This document shows positions 38,056-47,897 of a stretch of 64,000 nucleotides of DNA, in pieces. Position numbers and translations under genes: made by a program. The notes below the pieces were generated by a model, which had not been told where the DNA came from, did not search any database, and saw only the letters and a program-made list of their open reading frames with translations. The stretch comes from Halodesulfovibrio sp. GTDB taxonomy: Bacteria; Desulfobacterota; Desulfovibrionia; Desulfovibrionales; Desulfovibrionaceae. Location of the stretch: assembly GCA_003252375.1 (NCBI GenBank), contig QKEJ01000038.1, positions 1 to 64,000 on the forward strand, written 5' to 3'. Numbering within the stretch: position 1 is the first letter of the stretch; the number at the start of each line of letters is the position of its first letter.

Positions 38056-40668
38056 ATGGCCAGACTTTCGACATTGCTTAGCAAACTCCCCCAGTTCAAG
38101 GAAGCCCGAATGGTAGCCTCCGGCTACGGGCTGTGGACGAACTGGGATGGTGACCTGAATGTCTCCATTACGCAAACGCTTCAGGATTACGGGGGATTGC
38201 AGATAGCCATTGACCGGGATCAGGCCGTCTGGTTTTTCTTTTCCACGGATATCTACCTTGCGCTGGCCCGACTGGAGGTTTGGGGAAAGTTCAATAAACT
38301 CCCTGTTTTTGCGCAGGTTTTTCCTGCCAAGCTGCTGTTCAGCAGCAAACGTGAGATTAATATTTCCGTTGATACGACTCTGGCAGCACAGACGGCCATC
38401 GTGCCGGAGGATCTGGAGATATGGATTCACTCCAGAGCCCGCGAAGACGGCAAGTCCATTCCCGGCCTTACCTTTGAGGACCGTAAGCCCTACACGGGGC
38501 TGGCCTCTGCCGAGTGGTCTGTGCTGCATGCCGATTCCCGTCTGCCGTTTCAGTCGGCCATGGGCTGGTACGGCGTGCTCAAGCCCTTGGGGAACCCCCT
38601 GGAAAAGGGGTTTCAGGCCGGGTGGCGTGAATTTTTCAAGGAAATTGAGGCCTTGTTTCAGCGCTTGAAGATCAAGTTCATGATCTTTGAGACATATGTC
38701 TTTTTCCAGATGGACAACCTGAGGGTGTTGCGGCTCTGGTGCCGGGAATACCTCTCTCTTATCGCCACGCTCAAGGAAGAGGCGCCGGAACGGTACTGGC
38801 CGTGTGTACAGGCCATCGTGGACCGCAAGGGCCTCAACTTCAACAATGAGCTGCACAAGAAGGTACGGCTTGATTGGGATCAGCTGGTTCCCGACTTTCC
38901 GCACATGAGTTACCGCAATGCGTATCTCATGGGGGAAGGGTTCGAGGTGCACGATACCCGGTTCAATGTCGAATCGAGCAGCGTGGATGACTGGTGCAAC
39001 ATCAACCTGGCCATGCAGGGAGAGGAAAGTCTCGGCATGCTGCCGGTGGTCATTTCCAACAGACTGGTGGCAGGGGCCAACAACCACTGCTTCTATTGCG
39101 GATTGAGGACGCATGAGCCTTCCGCCTGTCCCACACGCCGTTTCGAGGAGCTTGATTCCGGCATCTGGCGCAAGATTGCCTCCATGGAATTCGAGACCAT
39201 CAACCAGGGATTCAAGAGCATAGAGGATGCCTTGCAGGGCGATGTGCAGGAAGGCATAGCAGAAATTCTTGGCCGTGACGGGCTGGATAATGTGCTGCTG
39301 CGGGCCGTCTTCTCGGTGACCGATACCTTCCAGTTCCGCATGATGCGGCGCATGTGGATATCACGCGGCAAGGATTATCCCAAGGGGTTGGAGGAAATCG
39401 CTCCCAAGGATGAAAATCCGGTCTGGAACCTGCTCAACACCGTCATTGACGGTGACATCATCCATGCGGACAAGGAGCTGCAGCAGGTTGTCATCCGCTA
39501 TCCGCGGGATTTTCGTTCCCGGACCATCAACGGCTTCATCGCCATGGAGCGCGGCGATCTGGTGCGTGCCCAGCAACTCTGGAAAGAGGCGGAATCCTTC
39601 TGCACGTCTCCGCTGTTGCAGGCGTACCACGTCTTTCTGCAGGCCCGTAACCTCGAGATTCAGGGGCGGTATCAGCAGGCCAGCAATCTGTACAAGCAGG
39701 TTCTGCGTCTTTGTCCCATGTGGCTGGAAGCCATCTACCGTCAGGCCGTGTGTCAGGTGAAGATGGGCTTTGCCGATCAGGCCATGGGCTTTCTGGTCAA
39801 CCTGATCGAAAAGGACCCCAACATGTTCAACCGGGTGCTGCTTGATCCGGAAATGGAACGTGGTCATATCCAGATTCTTTCGGCCCTGCACGCGCCGTGG
39901 ACAGATGCGGAAACCAAGGCCGGCCAGATGCGCGAAGGGCTGGAGAAGCTCCGTATGGACATCGCCACCTGGTTCCCCGAGGAACACCCCTTTGCCGAAC
40001 AGGCGGCTGCGCGCATTTCCCGTTTGATGCAGCTGAGCGAAGTGAAGAACTTCGTTTCCTTCATGGGGTTGCTGCAGGGGCGGGAAAAGCTGGACAGGGA
40101 TCTGCAGATACGGGTGAACCAGGAAGCACGCGACCTGAAACAGAAGTTCAAGCACTATCTGGACAGGCTGACCTACATTCGCGACGAGGCGGCGTGGTTC
40201 CCCTTCCCGAGCATTCTCATCGAGTTCAACAAGCAGTACAACCTGTGTGCTGCAAACCTGAACTGGGCGCTGAAGACCCATTTTCAGGTGGCGGATACCT
40301 TCAAGCGGGCTCAGAAGATGGCGGAGGTGGAGGAAGAACGGCTGCTGCTGCTTGAAGGGCGGCTGCGCTTTCTCAGGGTGGTGCGTGACGCCACGCTGTT
40401 CATGCTGATTCTGGGCAAGACCTTCTTCTGGTTGGAACTGGCCTTTCTGCTGCTGACCCTCATCGGGCTGCCGCTGACCATATACTACGGGCAGACCATC
40501 GACGCCACATGGGCTACCGGACTGCTTGTGAAGCAGAAGTGGCAGATACAGAAGGGGCTCATCATCATTCTGTCGGTCCTTGCGCTGGGGCTTGCCTCGC
40601 TGCGGACCGCCGTGGTGTTCGACAAGACGAAGGACAGGCTGTTCCGCAAGGCCCGTGGCGAACTCTAG
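38056..40668 (+). CDS. 870-aa TPR-containing protein with CCHC zinc knuckle and C-terminal TM helices
   Basis: Continuous ORF; CFYCGLRTHEPSAC; TPR-like region at about aa 475-600; C-terminal hydrophobic helices LGKTFFWLELAFLLLTLIGLPLTIYY and GLIIILSVLALGLASL. Confidence 0.85.
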   Translation: MARLSTLLSKLPQFKEARMVASGYGLWTNWDGDLNVSITQTLQDYGGLQIAIDRDQAVWFFFSTDIYLALARLEVWGKFNKLPVFAQVFPAKLLFSSKREINISVDTTLAAQTAIVPEDLEIWIHSRAREDGKSIPGLTFEDRKPYTGLASAEWSVLHADSRLPFQSAMGWYGVLKPLGNPLEKGFQAGWREFFKEIEALFQRLKIKFMIFETYVFFQMDNLRVLRLWCREYLSLIATLKEEAPERYWPCVQAIVDRKGLNFNNELHKKVRLDWDQLVPDFPHMSYRNAYLMGEGFEVHDTRFNVESSSVDDWCNINLAMQGEESLGMLPVVISNRLVAGANNHCFYCGLRTHEPSACPTRRFEELDSGIWRKIASMEFETINQGFKSIEDALQGDVQEGIAEILGRDGLDNVLLRAVFSVTDTFQFRMMRRMWISRGKDYPKGLEEIAPKDENPVWNLLNTVIDGDIIHADKELQQVVIRYPRDFRSRTINGFIAMERGDLVRAQQLWKEAESFCTSPLLQAYHVFLQARNLEIQGRYQQASNLYKQVLRLCPMWLEAIYRQAVCQVKMGFADQAMGFLVNLIEKDPNMFNRVLLDPEMERGHIQILSALHAPWTDAETKAGQMREGLEKLRMDIATWFPEEHPFAEQAAARISRLMQLSEVKNFVSFMGLLQGREKLDRDLQIRVNQEARDLKQKFKHYLDRLTYIRDEAAWFPFPSILIEFNKQYNLCAANLNWALKTHFQVADTFKRAQKMAEVEEERLLLLEGRLRFLRVVRDATLFMLILGKTFFWLELAFLLLTLIGLPLTIYYGQTIDATWATGLLVKQKWQIQKGLIIILSVLALGLASLRTAVVFDKTKDRLFRKARGEL

Positions 40669-40682
40669 CCCCTGCCTGGAGG

Positions 40683-41582
40683 TTACGCGCTTGCGCTTCC
40701 GTGCCAGATGGTGCGTGTCTCCCGGATGAAGGATTCCAGAAGGGGGTCGTCCATCCGTCTTTCAAGGCAGGCCAGACTGAGGGGGACGCTCATGGGTTCC
40801 TCCCATATGGCCACAACGCCCTCCGCTTCCAGCGATTCCGCAATATCCCTCCGCATGGTGGTTACCCCTTTGCCGTTGGCCACCATTTCCCGGACAATGG
40901 CTTCATCCAGCGCGTCCGCCACGGGGCGCGGCTGAACACCGAATTCCGCCATGCGCTCGGCAACAAGCCTGTGGAAGGGGCATTCGCACGTTGACCATAA
41001 CCAGGGCAGCTCTGCCAGCGTGCGCCAAGTGAAGTCCGAAACCCTCCGGACTGTCTTCAGGAAACGGATGGGAATGACGACCGCCGTCGGGACGTCGGTC
41101 AGCCATGTTTCGACGATGCCTTCATCTCCGCTCATGCCGAACCGGAATCCGACGTCCAGCACTCCCTCCCGCAGCAGACTCGTGGTTGCCAGGGTTTGCG
41201 AGGTGATGAATTCGAGCCGAATATCCGGGTAAAGGCGTTCCATGCGGGCATCAAGGGCACGCATCCGCAGGAAAAGCGGATCGGTGTTCAGACCCACCGT
41301 CAATGTCCCGCTGAGCGAATTGGTCAGCTTGGTGGCTGTCAGGCGCATGGTATCTGCCGCTTCGAGAATTACCCCGGCCTGCTGAAGCAGAATCTTGCCA
41401 TTGGGGGTGAGCACCATGCCCCGCGCCTTGCGTTCGAAGAGGATGACATTGAGTGAATCCTCCAGTCCCCGTATCTGCGTACTGAGGGCGGATTGGCTGA
41501 TGTGCAGCATGCGGGCGGCGCGGGTGAGGTTCTGTTCGCGCGCCACGCAGAGAAAGGATCTGAGCTGGTTGAGTTCCATCAA
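40683..41582 (-). CDS. LysR-family transcriptional regulator
   Basis: MMELNQLRSFLCVAREQNLTRAARMLHISQSALSTQIRGLEDSLNVILFERKARGM. Confidence 0.95.
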   Translation of the reverse strand: MMELNQLRSFLCVAREQNLTRAARMLHISQSALSTQIRGLEDSLNVILFERKARGMVLTPNGKILLQQAGVILEAADTMRLTATKLTNSLSGTLTVGLNTDPLFLRMRALDARMERLYPDIRLEFITSQTLATTSLLREGVLDVGFRFGMSGDEGIVETWLTDVPTAVVIPIRFLKTVRRVSDFTWRTLAELPWLWSTCECPFHRLVAERMAEFGVQPRPVADALDEAIVREMVANGKGVTTMRRDIAESLEAEGVVAIWEEPMSVPLSLACLERRMDDPLLESFIRETRTIWHGSASA

Positions 41583-41660
41583 TGCCTCCGGGGACAGTTG
41601 GGCAGCCGGATCGTTCGATGAATGAGAATGCTGCCTTCATGAAATTCTGTTGGATGGAAT

Positions 41661-41684
41661 GATCTGAATACGTCATTACAGATC
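41661..41684. promoter_or_regulatory. Candidate LysR operator in the divergent intergenic region
   Basis: Perfect inverted repeat GATCTG-N12-CAGATC between divergent lysR and permease genes. Confidence 0.45.
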
Positions 41685-41723
41685 CGTCAGCAAGACGACA
41701 CCCTGTACAAAGGAGATTCGGAC

Positions 41724-42965
41724 ATGAGCAAAGGCAGACTCGGCCCATTTTTATTGAGCGGACTGATGGTGGGACCGGTACTGGGGTCGGGTATCTTCAT
41801 TCTGCCCCCGCTGGTGCATGCCGCCGCAGGAACATGGGCTTTGCCTGCATGGGGCGTTACCGTACTGTTGAACGCTGTCTTCGCCTTCGTGTTCGCCTTT
41901 CTTTCGGTTCAGTTTCCCGGGGACGGTGGGGCGGCAGACGCCATTGCAGCCGTGCTGGGACAACGGGCCCGCCGTCTGGCCTCCTATTACCTGATTTCGG
42001 CCGTCATTTTCGGTCCGGCTGCGGTGCTTCTGACCATTGCACGGTATATTCCCATGCCGTTGCTGGATGCGCTGCCCGGCGGCCGAATGGCCGTGGCCCT
42101 TGCGCTTGTTCCCATCGGGTACCTGCTGCTCCTGCAGCACATCAGGGCCGTGGGCACTGTTGCTCTGGTGCTTTCCTCCGTATCCACGGTTCTGCTCCTG
42201 ACAGGCGGTGTGCTGGTGCTTGGCTGGCACAGTAACGGGGTCTCGCTGGCTCCCGCTGCGGCGGAGTTTGACACCGGCGTATTCGGCCATGTCCTGCTCA
42301 TGCTGTTCTGGATCATTGTGGGCTGGGAAGTGGTGGGCAACTACAGCGGCGAAGTGGACGATCCGCGCAGAACCATTCCGCGTGCCGTCATGGGCAGCGT
42401 TGCCGCAGTGACCCTTGTGGAGCTGTGCGTGGCGGCTGCCATGAGCAGGGCGGCGGTTCCCGCTGAGGCTGGGTATGGCATGGCGCAGCTCTTTTATCCG
42501 CTTTTCGGCACGGCCGGGGCAACGGTCTGCGCGTTGCTGGTGGCGGCGCTGTGCACGACAACCTATCTCATGTTCGTCGGTGGTGTGGCCCGCCTCATGG
42601 CTTCTCTTGCAGAGGATGGCGCATTGCCTGCCGTGCTCGGCCGGCGCAATGGCAACGGGGTGCCGGTTGCGGGACTTACCGTGCTCTGCGTCATGCAGGC
42701 GGCATCACTGGTGGCATGTCTTGCCGGAATAGCGCGGCTGGAATCGCTGGTTGCCATTGCCAGTGGTTTCTTTCTTGCCAACGCGCTGGTGGGAATTCTG
42801 GCTGCGGTGCGCATTCTGCCTGCACGGTGGCACAAGGGATGTGCTCTGGTGCTTGCGGTTGTTCTGTGCATGGTTCTGGCCCAGGCAGCATGGTTTGTCC
42901 TGCTGGCCATTGTGGTGCTGGCCTGTGTGTGTTTGGCCCGGCCTGGGCGGGTGCTGTCGGCGTGA
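41724..42965 (+). CDS. APC-family amino acid permease
   Basis: SGLMVGPVLGSGIFILPPLVH...WEVVGNYSGEVDDPRRTIPRAVMG; multiple TM segments. Confidence 0.93.
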   Translation: MSKGRLGPFLLSGLMVGPVLGSGIFILPPLVHAAAGTWALPAWGVTVLLNAVFAFVFAFLSVQFPGDGGAADAIAAVLGQRARRLASYYLISAVIFGPAAVLLTIARYIPMPLLDALPGGRMAVALALVPIGYLLLLQHIRAVGTVALVLSSVSTVLLLTGGVLVLGWHSNGVSLAPAAAEFDTGVFGHVLLMLFWIIVGWEVVGNYSGEVDDPRRTIPRAVMGSVAAVTLVELCVAAAMSRAAVPAEAGYGMAQLFYPLFGTAGATVCALLVAALCTTTYLMFVGGVARLMASLAEDGALPAVLGRRNGNGVPVAGLTVLCVMQAASLVACLAGIARLESLVAIASGFFLANALVGILAAVRILPARWHKGCALVLAVVLCMVLAQAAWFVLLAIVVLACVCLARPGRVLSA

Positions 42966-43014
42966 TGAGCGATGTGGAAATTCCTGCAAGGATATGAATT
43001 TGATGGGTTCCGTG

Positions 43015-43043
43015 TTTACACAATCGTCAATTTATCATATCTG
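43015..43043 (+). promoter_or_regulatory. Candidate sigma70 promoter for rubrerythrin
   Basis: TTTACA-17 nt-TATCTG. Confidence 0.45.
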
Positions 43044-43157
43044 AGTGCTCAGTGAATTTTGTGCAACCGCTTACTTGCCGTTGCTCCGCCTTTTCCTGTG
43101 TCGTGCGCAGGAGGAAACTGGCAGGGCGACGGACTACCACGACAGGAGAAACACGTA

Positions 43158-43736
43158 ATGGCTAAATCCATCAAGGGCTCCCGCACCGAACGGAATCTGC
43201 TCACTTCCTTTGCCGGGGAATCCCAGGCCCGCAACCGTTACACCTACTTTGCAGCCATTGCCCGCAAGGAAGGGTTTGTTCAGATATCCCATATTTTTGA
43301 AGAGACGGCCAACCACGAAAAGGAACACGCCAAGCGCATGTTCAAATTCCTTGAAGGGGGCGAGGTGGAGATCACCGCTTCCTACCCCGCTGGCAAGCTC
43401 GGCTCCACGCTGGAGTGTCTGAAGGCGGCTGCTGACGGTGAGCATGAGGAGTTCGTTGAACTCTATCCCGAGTTTGCGCGTGTCGCCGACGAGGAAGGGT
43501 ATCCCGAGGTGGCCGAGATGTACCGCCGCATCTGTGTGGCCGAGGAGTATCACGAGGAGCGTTACCGTGCGCTCATCAAGAACATCGAAACCGACCGCGT
43601 GTTCCGCAAGGACGGCGAGATCGTATGGCGTTGCCGCAACTGCGGATACAACCACAAGGGCGCCGAAGCTCCGGAAACCTGTCCCGCGTGCGTGCATCCC
43701 CAGGCGCATTTCGAGATGAAGGCCACCAACTGGTAG
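43158..43736 (+). CDS. rbr: Rubrerythrin
   Basis: MAKSIKGSRTERNLLTSFAGESQARNRYTYFA...EETANHEKEHAKRMFKFLEGG...WRCRNCGYNHKGAEAPETCPAC. Confidence 0.97.
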   Translation: MAKSIKGSRTERNLLTSFAGESQARNRYTYFAAIARKEGFVQISHIFEETANHEKEHAKRMFKFLEGGEVEITASYPAGKLGSTLECLKAAADGEHEEFVELYPEFARVADEEGYPEVAEMYRRICVAEEYHEERYRALIKNIETDRVFRKDGEIVWRCRNCGYNHKGAEAPETCPACVHPQAHFEMKATNW

Positions 43737-43765
43737 CCGCTGCGGCAACATGGTTTGTCTGATAG

Positions 43766-43800
43766 AAAAAGGGGCACCGGATTTTTTCCGGTGCCCCTTT
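43766..43800. terminator. Bidirectional terminator
   Basis: aaaaaggggcaccgg-atttttt-ccggtgcccctttct between convergent genes. Confidence 0.85.
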
Positions 43801-43820
43801 CTGTTGTCAGGAGGTGGTTC

Positions 43821-45551
43821 CTAGCAGGCGCGCAGTTCGTCCAGATGTGTCCTGGCGAACTCGATGCCGGGATCGATTTCCAGCGCTGCGGAGAGATACT
43901 CTTCTGCCTCCTCGCGTTGTCCAAGGAACTTGCAGCACAGGCCGAGGTTGGCAAGATCTATGGCGGAGCCCTTGTCCAGATCCCTGATGAGGGTCCGGAA
44001 GTCGTCTGCCGCTTCCGCGTACATGCCCAGCTTGAAGTGGGTGACTCCACGGAAGTTGAAGTACTCCTTCATCTCCGGACAGAGGCGAACGGCCCTGTTC
44101 AATCCGGGAAGGGCATCCTGCCAGGCTTCCCGCAGGGTATGGCAGTAGCCGCTGTAGAAGGCCGCAAGCCCCTTGGCGTCATCCTCTGGCTGAAGCGGTT
44201 CAGCTTCCTCGAAAAGGCCGGCGGCCACATCGTATGCCTCGGCCCGCAGGGCCAGCATGCCCTTGAAGAAGGGCAGAAAGTGCGCATCGGGATACACGCG
44301 TTCCAGTACGTCCAGCCCTTCGGCAGCCTGTTTGGCGTCGTATTCCTCACTGAGGATGCGGCCGATGAACAGGCCAAGGGAGGCGTTCTTGTCCCGTTCC
44401 CGGAACCGGAATCCGGGAACAAAGCTGTAGTGCGCCGGCACCTCCACTTCGGGGTGCGTGGTCCGGATGGAGTAGAGACGGAACTGCTGCGCGTCCAGCC
44501 CGCGGGCCAGCGCCATGAGTTCTTCGTAGATATCGCCGTGTGCGACGGAGGGCAGCGCCTCCAGGGTGGTCTCGGAGCCGTCGAGCAGCCAGCCGAGGTC
44601 TTCGGGCCGCGCGTACTTGGGAAGTCCGGAAGCCTCGTAGCAGGCACCGGTTTCGAAATCGCCCGCCAGCTGCGCCACCTCGGTCAGGGCACGGACGGCG
44701 GCCTTGACCGGTGAGGAGGCCGTTCCGGCCGTGTAGACGATTTCCGATGTTTCGGGGAAGGTTGCCGGGTCCCAGGCAATGGCGGCCACCGTGGGGACGG
44801 GCATGCCTTCTGAAAAGTCCTTGAGGATGACGACGATGCCGTTGTCCCGGAACTTGCGGAGCAGGTCCGCCAGCACGGGATCTTCCGCACCGTCCGTCAC
44901 GATGGTGGGCACCGGAGTGCCGGCCCGGTCGATGAGGCAGCAGACATGGCGCTCCACCAGTTCGCAGGCTCCCTGAAAGATGGATTCCTCATCCGTGTTG
45001 CCTGCGGAGGAGCCGTTGAATTCACCCAGCTTGCGGAACCAGTCGAGCGGCACGATGCGCTCTTCGCCGGAGAGAATGTCCGTAGCCGGGCAGAACCACC
45101 ACTCCACCAGATCCAGGACCTGAACAGCCTGTTCATGTGGCAGCGTTTCGGAAACGGACTGGAGAATGACATCCAGGCCGATGAGCCGGTTTCCGAAGCG
45201 TTGTGCGGCCTCGGACCATGTGCAGCGCACCATCTCGGGTTTGCGGTCCCAGAAGGTCCAGTAGCTGTAGCGTTCCATCAGCTCCATGAGTGCCGAGGCT
45301 TCAGCCTGGTCAATGGAAGCGCCTTTGCCCATCTGCTTGCGGGTGGGCATGAAGCGGCGTGCATCGGCTCCGCACACGGACAGGAAAACCGGAATGCCCA
45401 GCCGCCCCGTGTCGATGCGCCGGGTCTCCGAAAGAATGCTCGTGTCGAGCCCGGCAAGCCGTTCCTTGACCCGGCGTACCGTTTCCGCAGGAGACATGAC
45501 CTTGTCCTGGTCCGTGGTATAGTGCTTCACGCAGCTTGAGAGTCTGATCAT
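43821..45551 (-). CDS. YcaO-like domain protein with C-terminal TPR region
   Basis: RKQMGKGASIDQAEASALMELMERYSYWTF is the YcaO ATP-binding signature; GSSAGNTDEESIFQGACELVERHV; C-terminal TPR repeats. Confidence 0.9.
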   Translation of the reverse strand: MIRLSSCVKHYTTDQDKVMSPAETVRRVKERLAGLDTSILSETRRIDTGRLGIPVFLSVCGADARRFMPTRKQMGKGASIDQAEASALMELMERYSYWTFWDRKPEMVRCTWSEAAQRFGNRLIGLDVILQSVSETLPHEQAVQVLDLVEWWFCPATDILSGEERIVPLDWFRKLGEFNGSSAGNTDEESIFQGACELVERHVCCLIDRAGTPVPTIVTDGAEDPVLADLLRKFRDNGIVVILKDFSEGMPVPTVAAIAWDPATFPETSEIVYTAGTASSPVKAAVRALTEVAQLAGDFETGACYEASGLPKYARPEDLGWLLDGSETTLEALPSVAHGDIYEELMALARGLDAQQFRLYSIRTTHPEVEVPAHYSFVPGFRFRERDKNASLGLFIGRILSEEYDAKQAAEGLDVLERVYPDAHFLPFFKGMLALRAEAYDVAAGLFEEAEPLQPEDDAKGLAAFYSGYCHTLREAWQDALPGLNRAVRLCPEMKEYFNFRGVTHFKLGMYAEAADDFRTLIRDLDKGSAIDLANLGLCCKFLGQREEAEEYLSAALEIDPGIEFARTHLDELRAC

Positions 45552-45552
45552 G

Positions 45553-46287
45553 CTATTTGGCCCGTAATCTGTGAATGGTGAAGAGGGCGCGTCCGGCGTT
45601 GTCCGCTGCGGCGTCAGCAGCCGGGGCGGTCGATGCCTTGGTGCCGACGGTCTGTTCCTGCATGCGGAAGTCGCGTTCTGCAAGCTTGAAGAACTTCTTG
45701 GCCTTGCGCATGTAATCCTTGGCCAGCACGGCTTCGGCATCGGCCCGGCTGGAGAGGTGATGGCCGATGAACTTGACCAGCGCGCGGTGCAGGGATTCAA
45801 GATAGAGCACTTCGGCTCCGACAATGTAGTCGAAGGTCCGGTCGAGCCGGGTCGTCTGTATGTCCACCCGGCGCACCTGCACACGGTCGTCAAAACCGTT
45901 CTGCAGGACATTGATGCGGGCAAAGAGCAGGGCGTCGTCATTGATGTCGGAGATGACGATTTCCGAGAAGCCCTGCGTGGCGGCTATGAGGCCGGTCACG
46001 CCGCATCCAGCGCCGATTTCCAGCAGGGAGCGTCCCTCGGAGGGGACATGACGCAGGAAATGGCCGAGCATGAAGGAGGCGGGCCATATCTTTGCCCAGA
46101 GCGGCAGAGCCTTGAGGGCGTCTTCCTTGATGGTCGGGACAAGGTTGTCCAGGTAGGCGCGCATGTTCTGAACCTGCAGCACCTCAAGGGTAGTATCCCC
46201 CACGGTGAGCGGCTCGAAGCCCACTTCGAAGCGTTGCCGCGCCATATCGAGCAGTTCGTCCAGTGGAGCATCCAGACGGTATTGCAT
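45553..46287 (-). CDS. SAM-dependent methyltransferase (METTL/PrmA-like class I)
   Basis: LPLWAKIWPASFMLGHFLRHVPSEGRSLLEIGAGCGVTGLIAATQGFSEIVISDINDDALLFARINVLQNG. Confidence 0.88.
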   Translation of the reverse strand: MQYRLDAPLDELLDMARQRFEVGFEPLTVGDTTLEVLQVQNMRAYLDNLVPTIKEDALKALPLWAKIWPASFMLGHFLRHVPSEGRSLLEIGAGCGVTGLIAATQGFSEIVISDINDDALLFARINVLQNGFDDRVQVRRVDIQTTRLDRTFDYIVGAEVLYLESLHRALVKFIGHHLSSRADAEAVLAKDYMRKAKKFFKLAERDFRMQEQTVGTKASTAPAADAAADNAGRALFTIHRLRAK

Positions 46288-46497
46288 AGGTAGTCCTTGG
46301 CTGTAAGAACGAGGCCGGTCCGGTAACCCCACGTCACCGGAGACAGGCACACAGGGTTCATGCACTATGCGGCGCGATTGTGCAAGACAGCGGCCGGGCG
46401 CAGGCGCGGTGCAAAGGCTTCCGGGGCTGACCTTCGCACGCTTTTCTGGTACAGATCGGTCCAACAATACATCAGTGCGCACTGCGCAGGAGAGAGC

Positions 46498-47004
46498 ATG
46501 GATAATCCATATGTACTGCTGGAAACGACCCTGGGGGACATCCTCATAGAACTGCTGCCGGAAAAGGCGCCCAAGAGCGTGGCCAACTTTCTGCGCTATG
46601 TGGACGACAAGAGCTACGACTATACCATTTTTCACCGCGTAATCCGCGGCTTCATGATTCAGGGCGGCGGGTATGACAACAGGCTGCAGCCCCGTGCGAC
46701 CTACGAACCCGTGGAGAATGAGGCCAAGAACGGCCTTTCCAACGTCAAGGGCAGCGTTGCCCTTGCCCGTGCCGCGGAAAAGGATTCCGCCTGCCGCGAG
46801 TTCTATATCAATGCCGAGGACAATCTGGACCTCGATCATCAGGATGAGACCGATGAGAACTATGGCTACGCCGTGTTCGGTCAGGTGGTCGAAGGGATGG
46901 ACGTGGTCAAGAAGCTGAACTGGAAGGTCACCAAGGCCCGTGACGGCTTTGACGACCTGCCTGTTGATGATCTGGAAATCATTTCCGCCCGTCGTTTCGA
47001 GTAA
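46498..47004 (+). CDS. Peptidyl-prolyl cis-trans isomerase (cyclophilin type)
   Basis: TTLGDILIELLPEKAPKSVANFLRYV...FHRVIRGFMIQGGGYD...FGQVVEGMDVV. Confidence 0.96.
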   Translation: MDNPYVLLETTLGDILIELLPEKAPKSVANFLRYVDDKSYDYTIFHRVIRGFMIQGGGYDNRLQPRATYEPVENEAKNGLSNVKGSVALARAAEKDSACREFYINAEDNLDLDHQDETDENYGYAVFGQVVEGMDVVKKLNWKVTKARDGFDDLPVDDLEIISARRFE

Positions 47005-47067
47005 TCGTGAGAACGGCGCGCACCGTGGGGCGGTCTCGGCCGCCCGCATGCCGAAAAAGGCAAAAGC

Positions 47068-47094
47068 AAAGGGCCGGTCAATGACCGGCCCTTT
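47068..47094. terminator. Intrinsic terminator between PPIase and tRNA cluster
   Basis: aaagggccggtca/tgaccggcccttt. Confidence 0.75.
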
Positions 47095-47100
47095 AAACTT

Positions 47101-47175
<75 letters not shown>

Positions 47176-47211
47176 TAAGGAATATATGATGCCTTGCGGC
47201 GTACCGACGAG

Positions 47212-47286
<75 letters not shown>

Positions 47287-47352
47287 GCTCAAAAAAGGTG
47301 CTCCAACCCTATTCGGGTAAAACTGGCGGCCTGAGCCGCCAGTCCGGATTAC

Positions 47353-47427
<75 letters not shown>

Positions 47428-47431
47428 AGGA

Positions 47432-47506
<75 letters not shown>

Positions 47507-47897
47507 TCATTGTTGGCTACGCGTTCCACTCCTGTGTATCCGTTCGGAATCAGAAGTGTTTTCCGCTGTTGCCGGAGTGCTTTTGCCTCAACCCGATGGG
47601 GATTGCAAGCACTTTTTTCAACTTTTTCCCGAAGTCGTTTTTCATCGTTTTCGCGGCGAAACCCGTCATTGGGGAAGCAGGTAATTGCCATACGCCGGGT
47701 ATCTTGTCAATTCCAAAGGCGTAATCCATGAAATTGGTTCGCTTTCAGCAGTGCAGAGGGGGGCGGATTTCGTTGGCGCTCATGGGATCTGCAGGAAAGG
47801 TTGTGGCGGTGCCGGGTTTTACTTGCGCTATTCTCTGTAGTATGGGGAAGTCCGCAACGGAAAACCCTGCATGAACAAGGTGGAGTGATTCAGCCGA

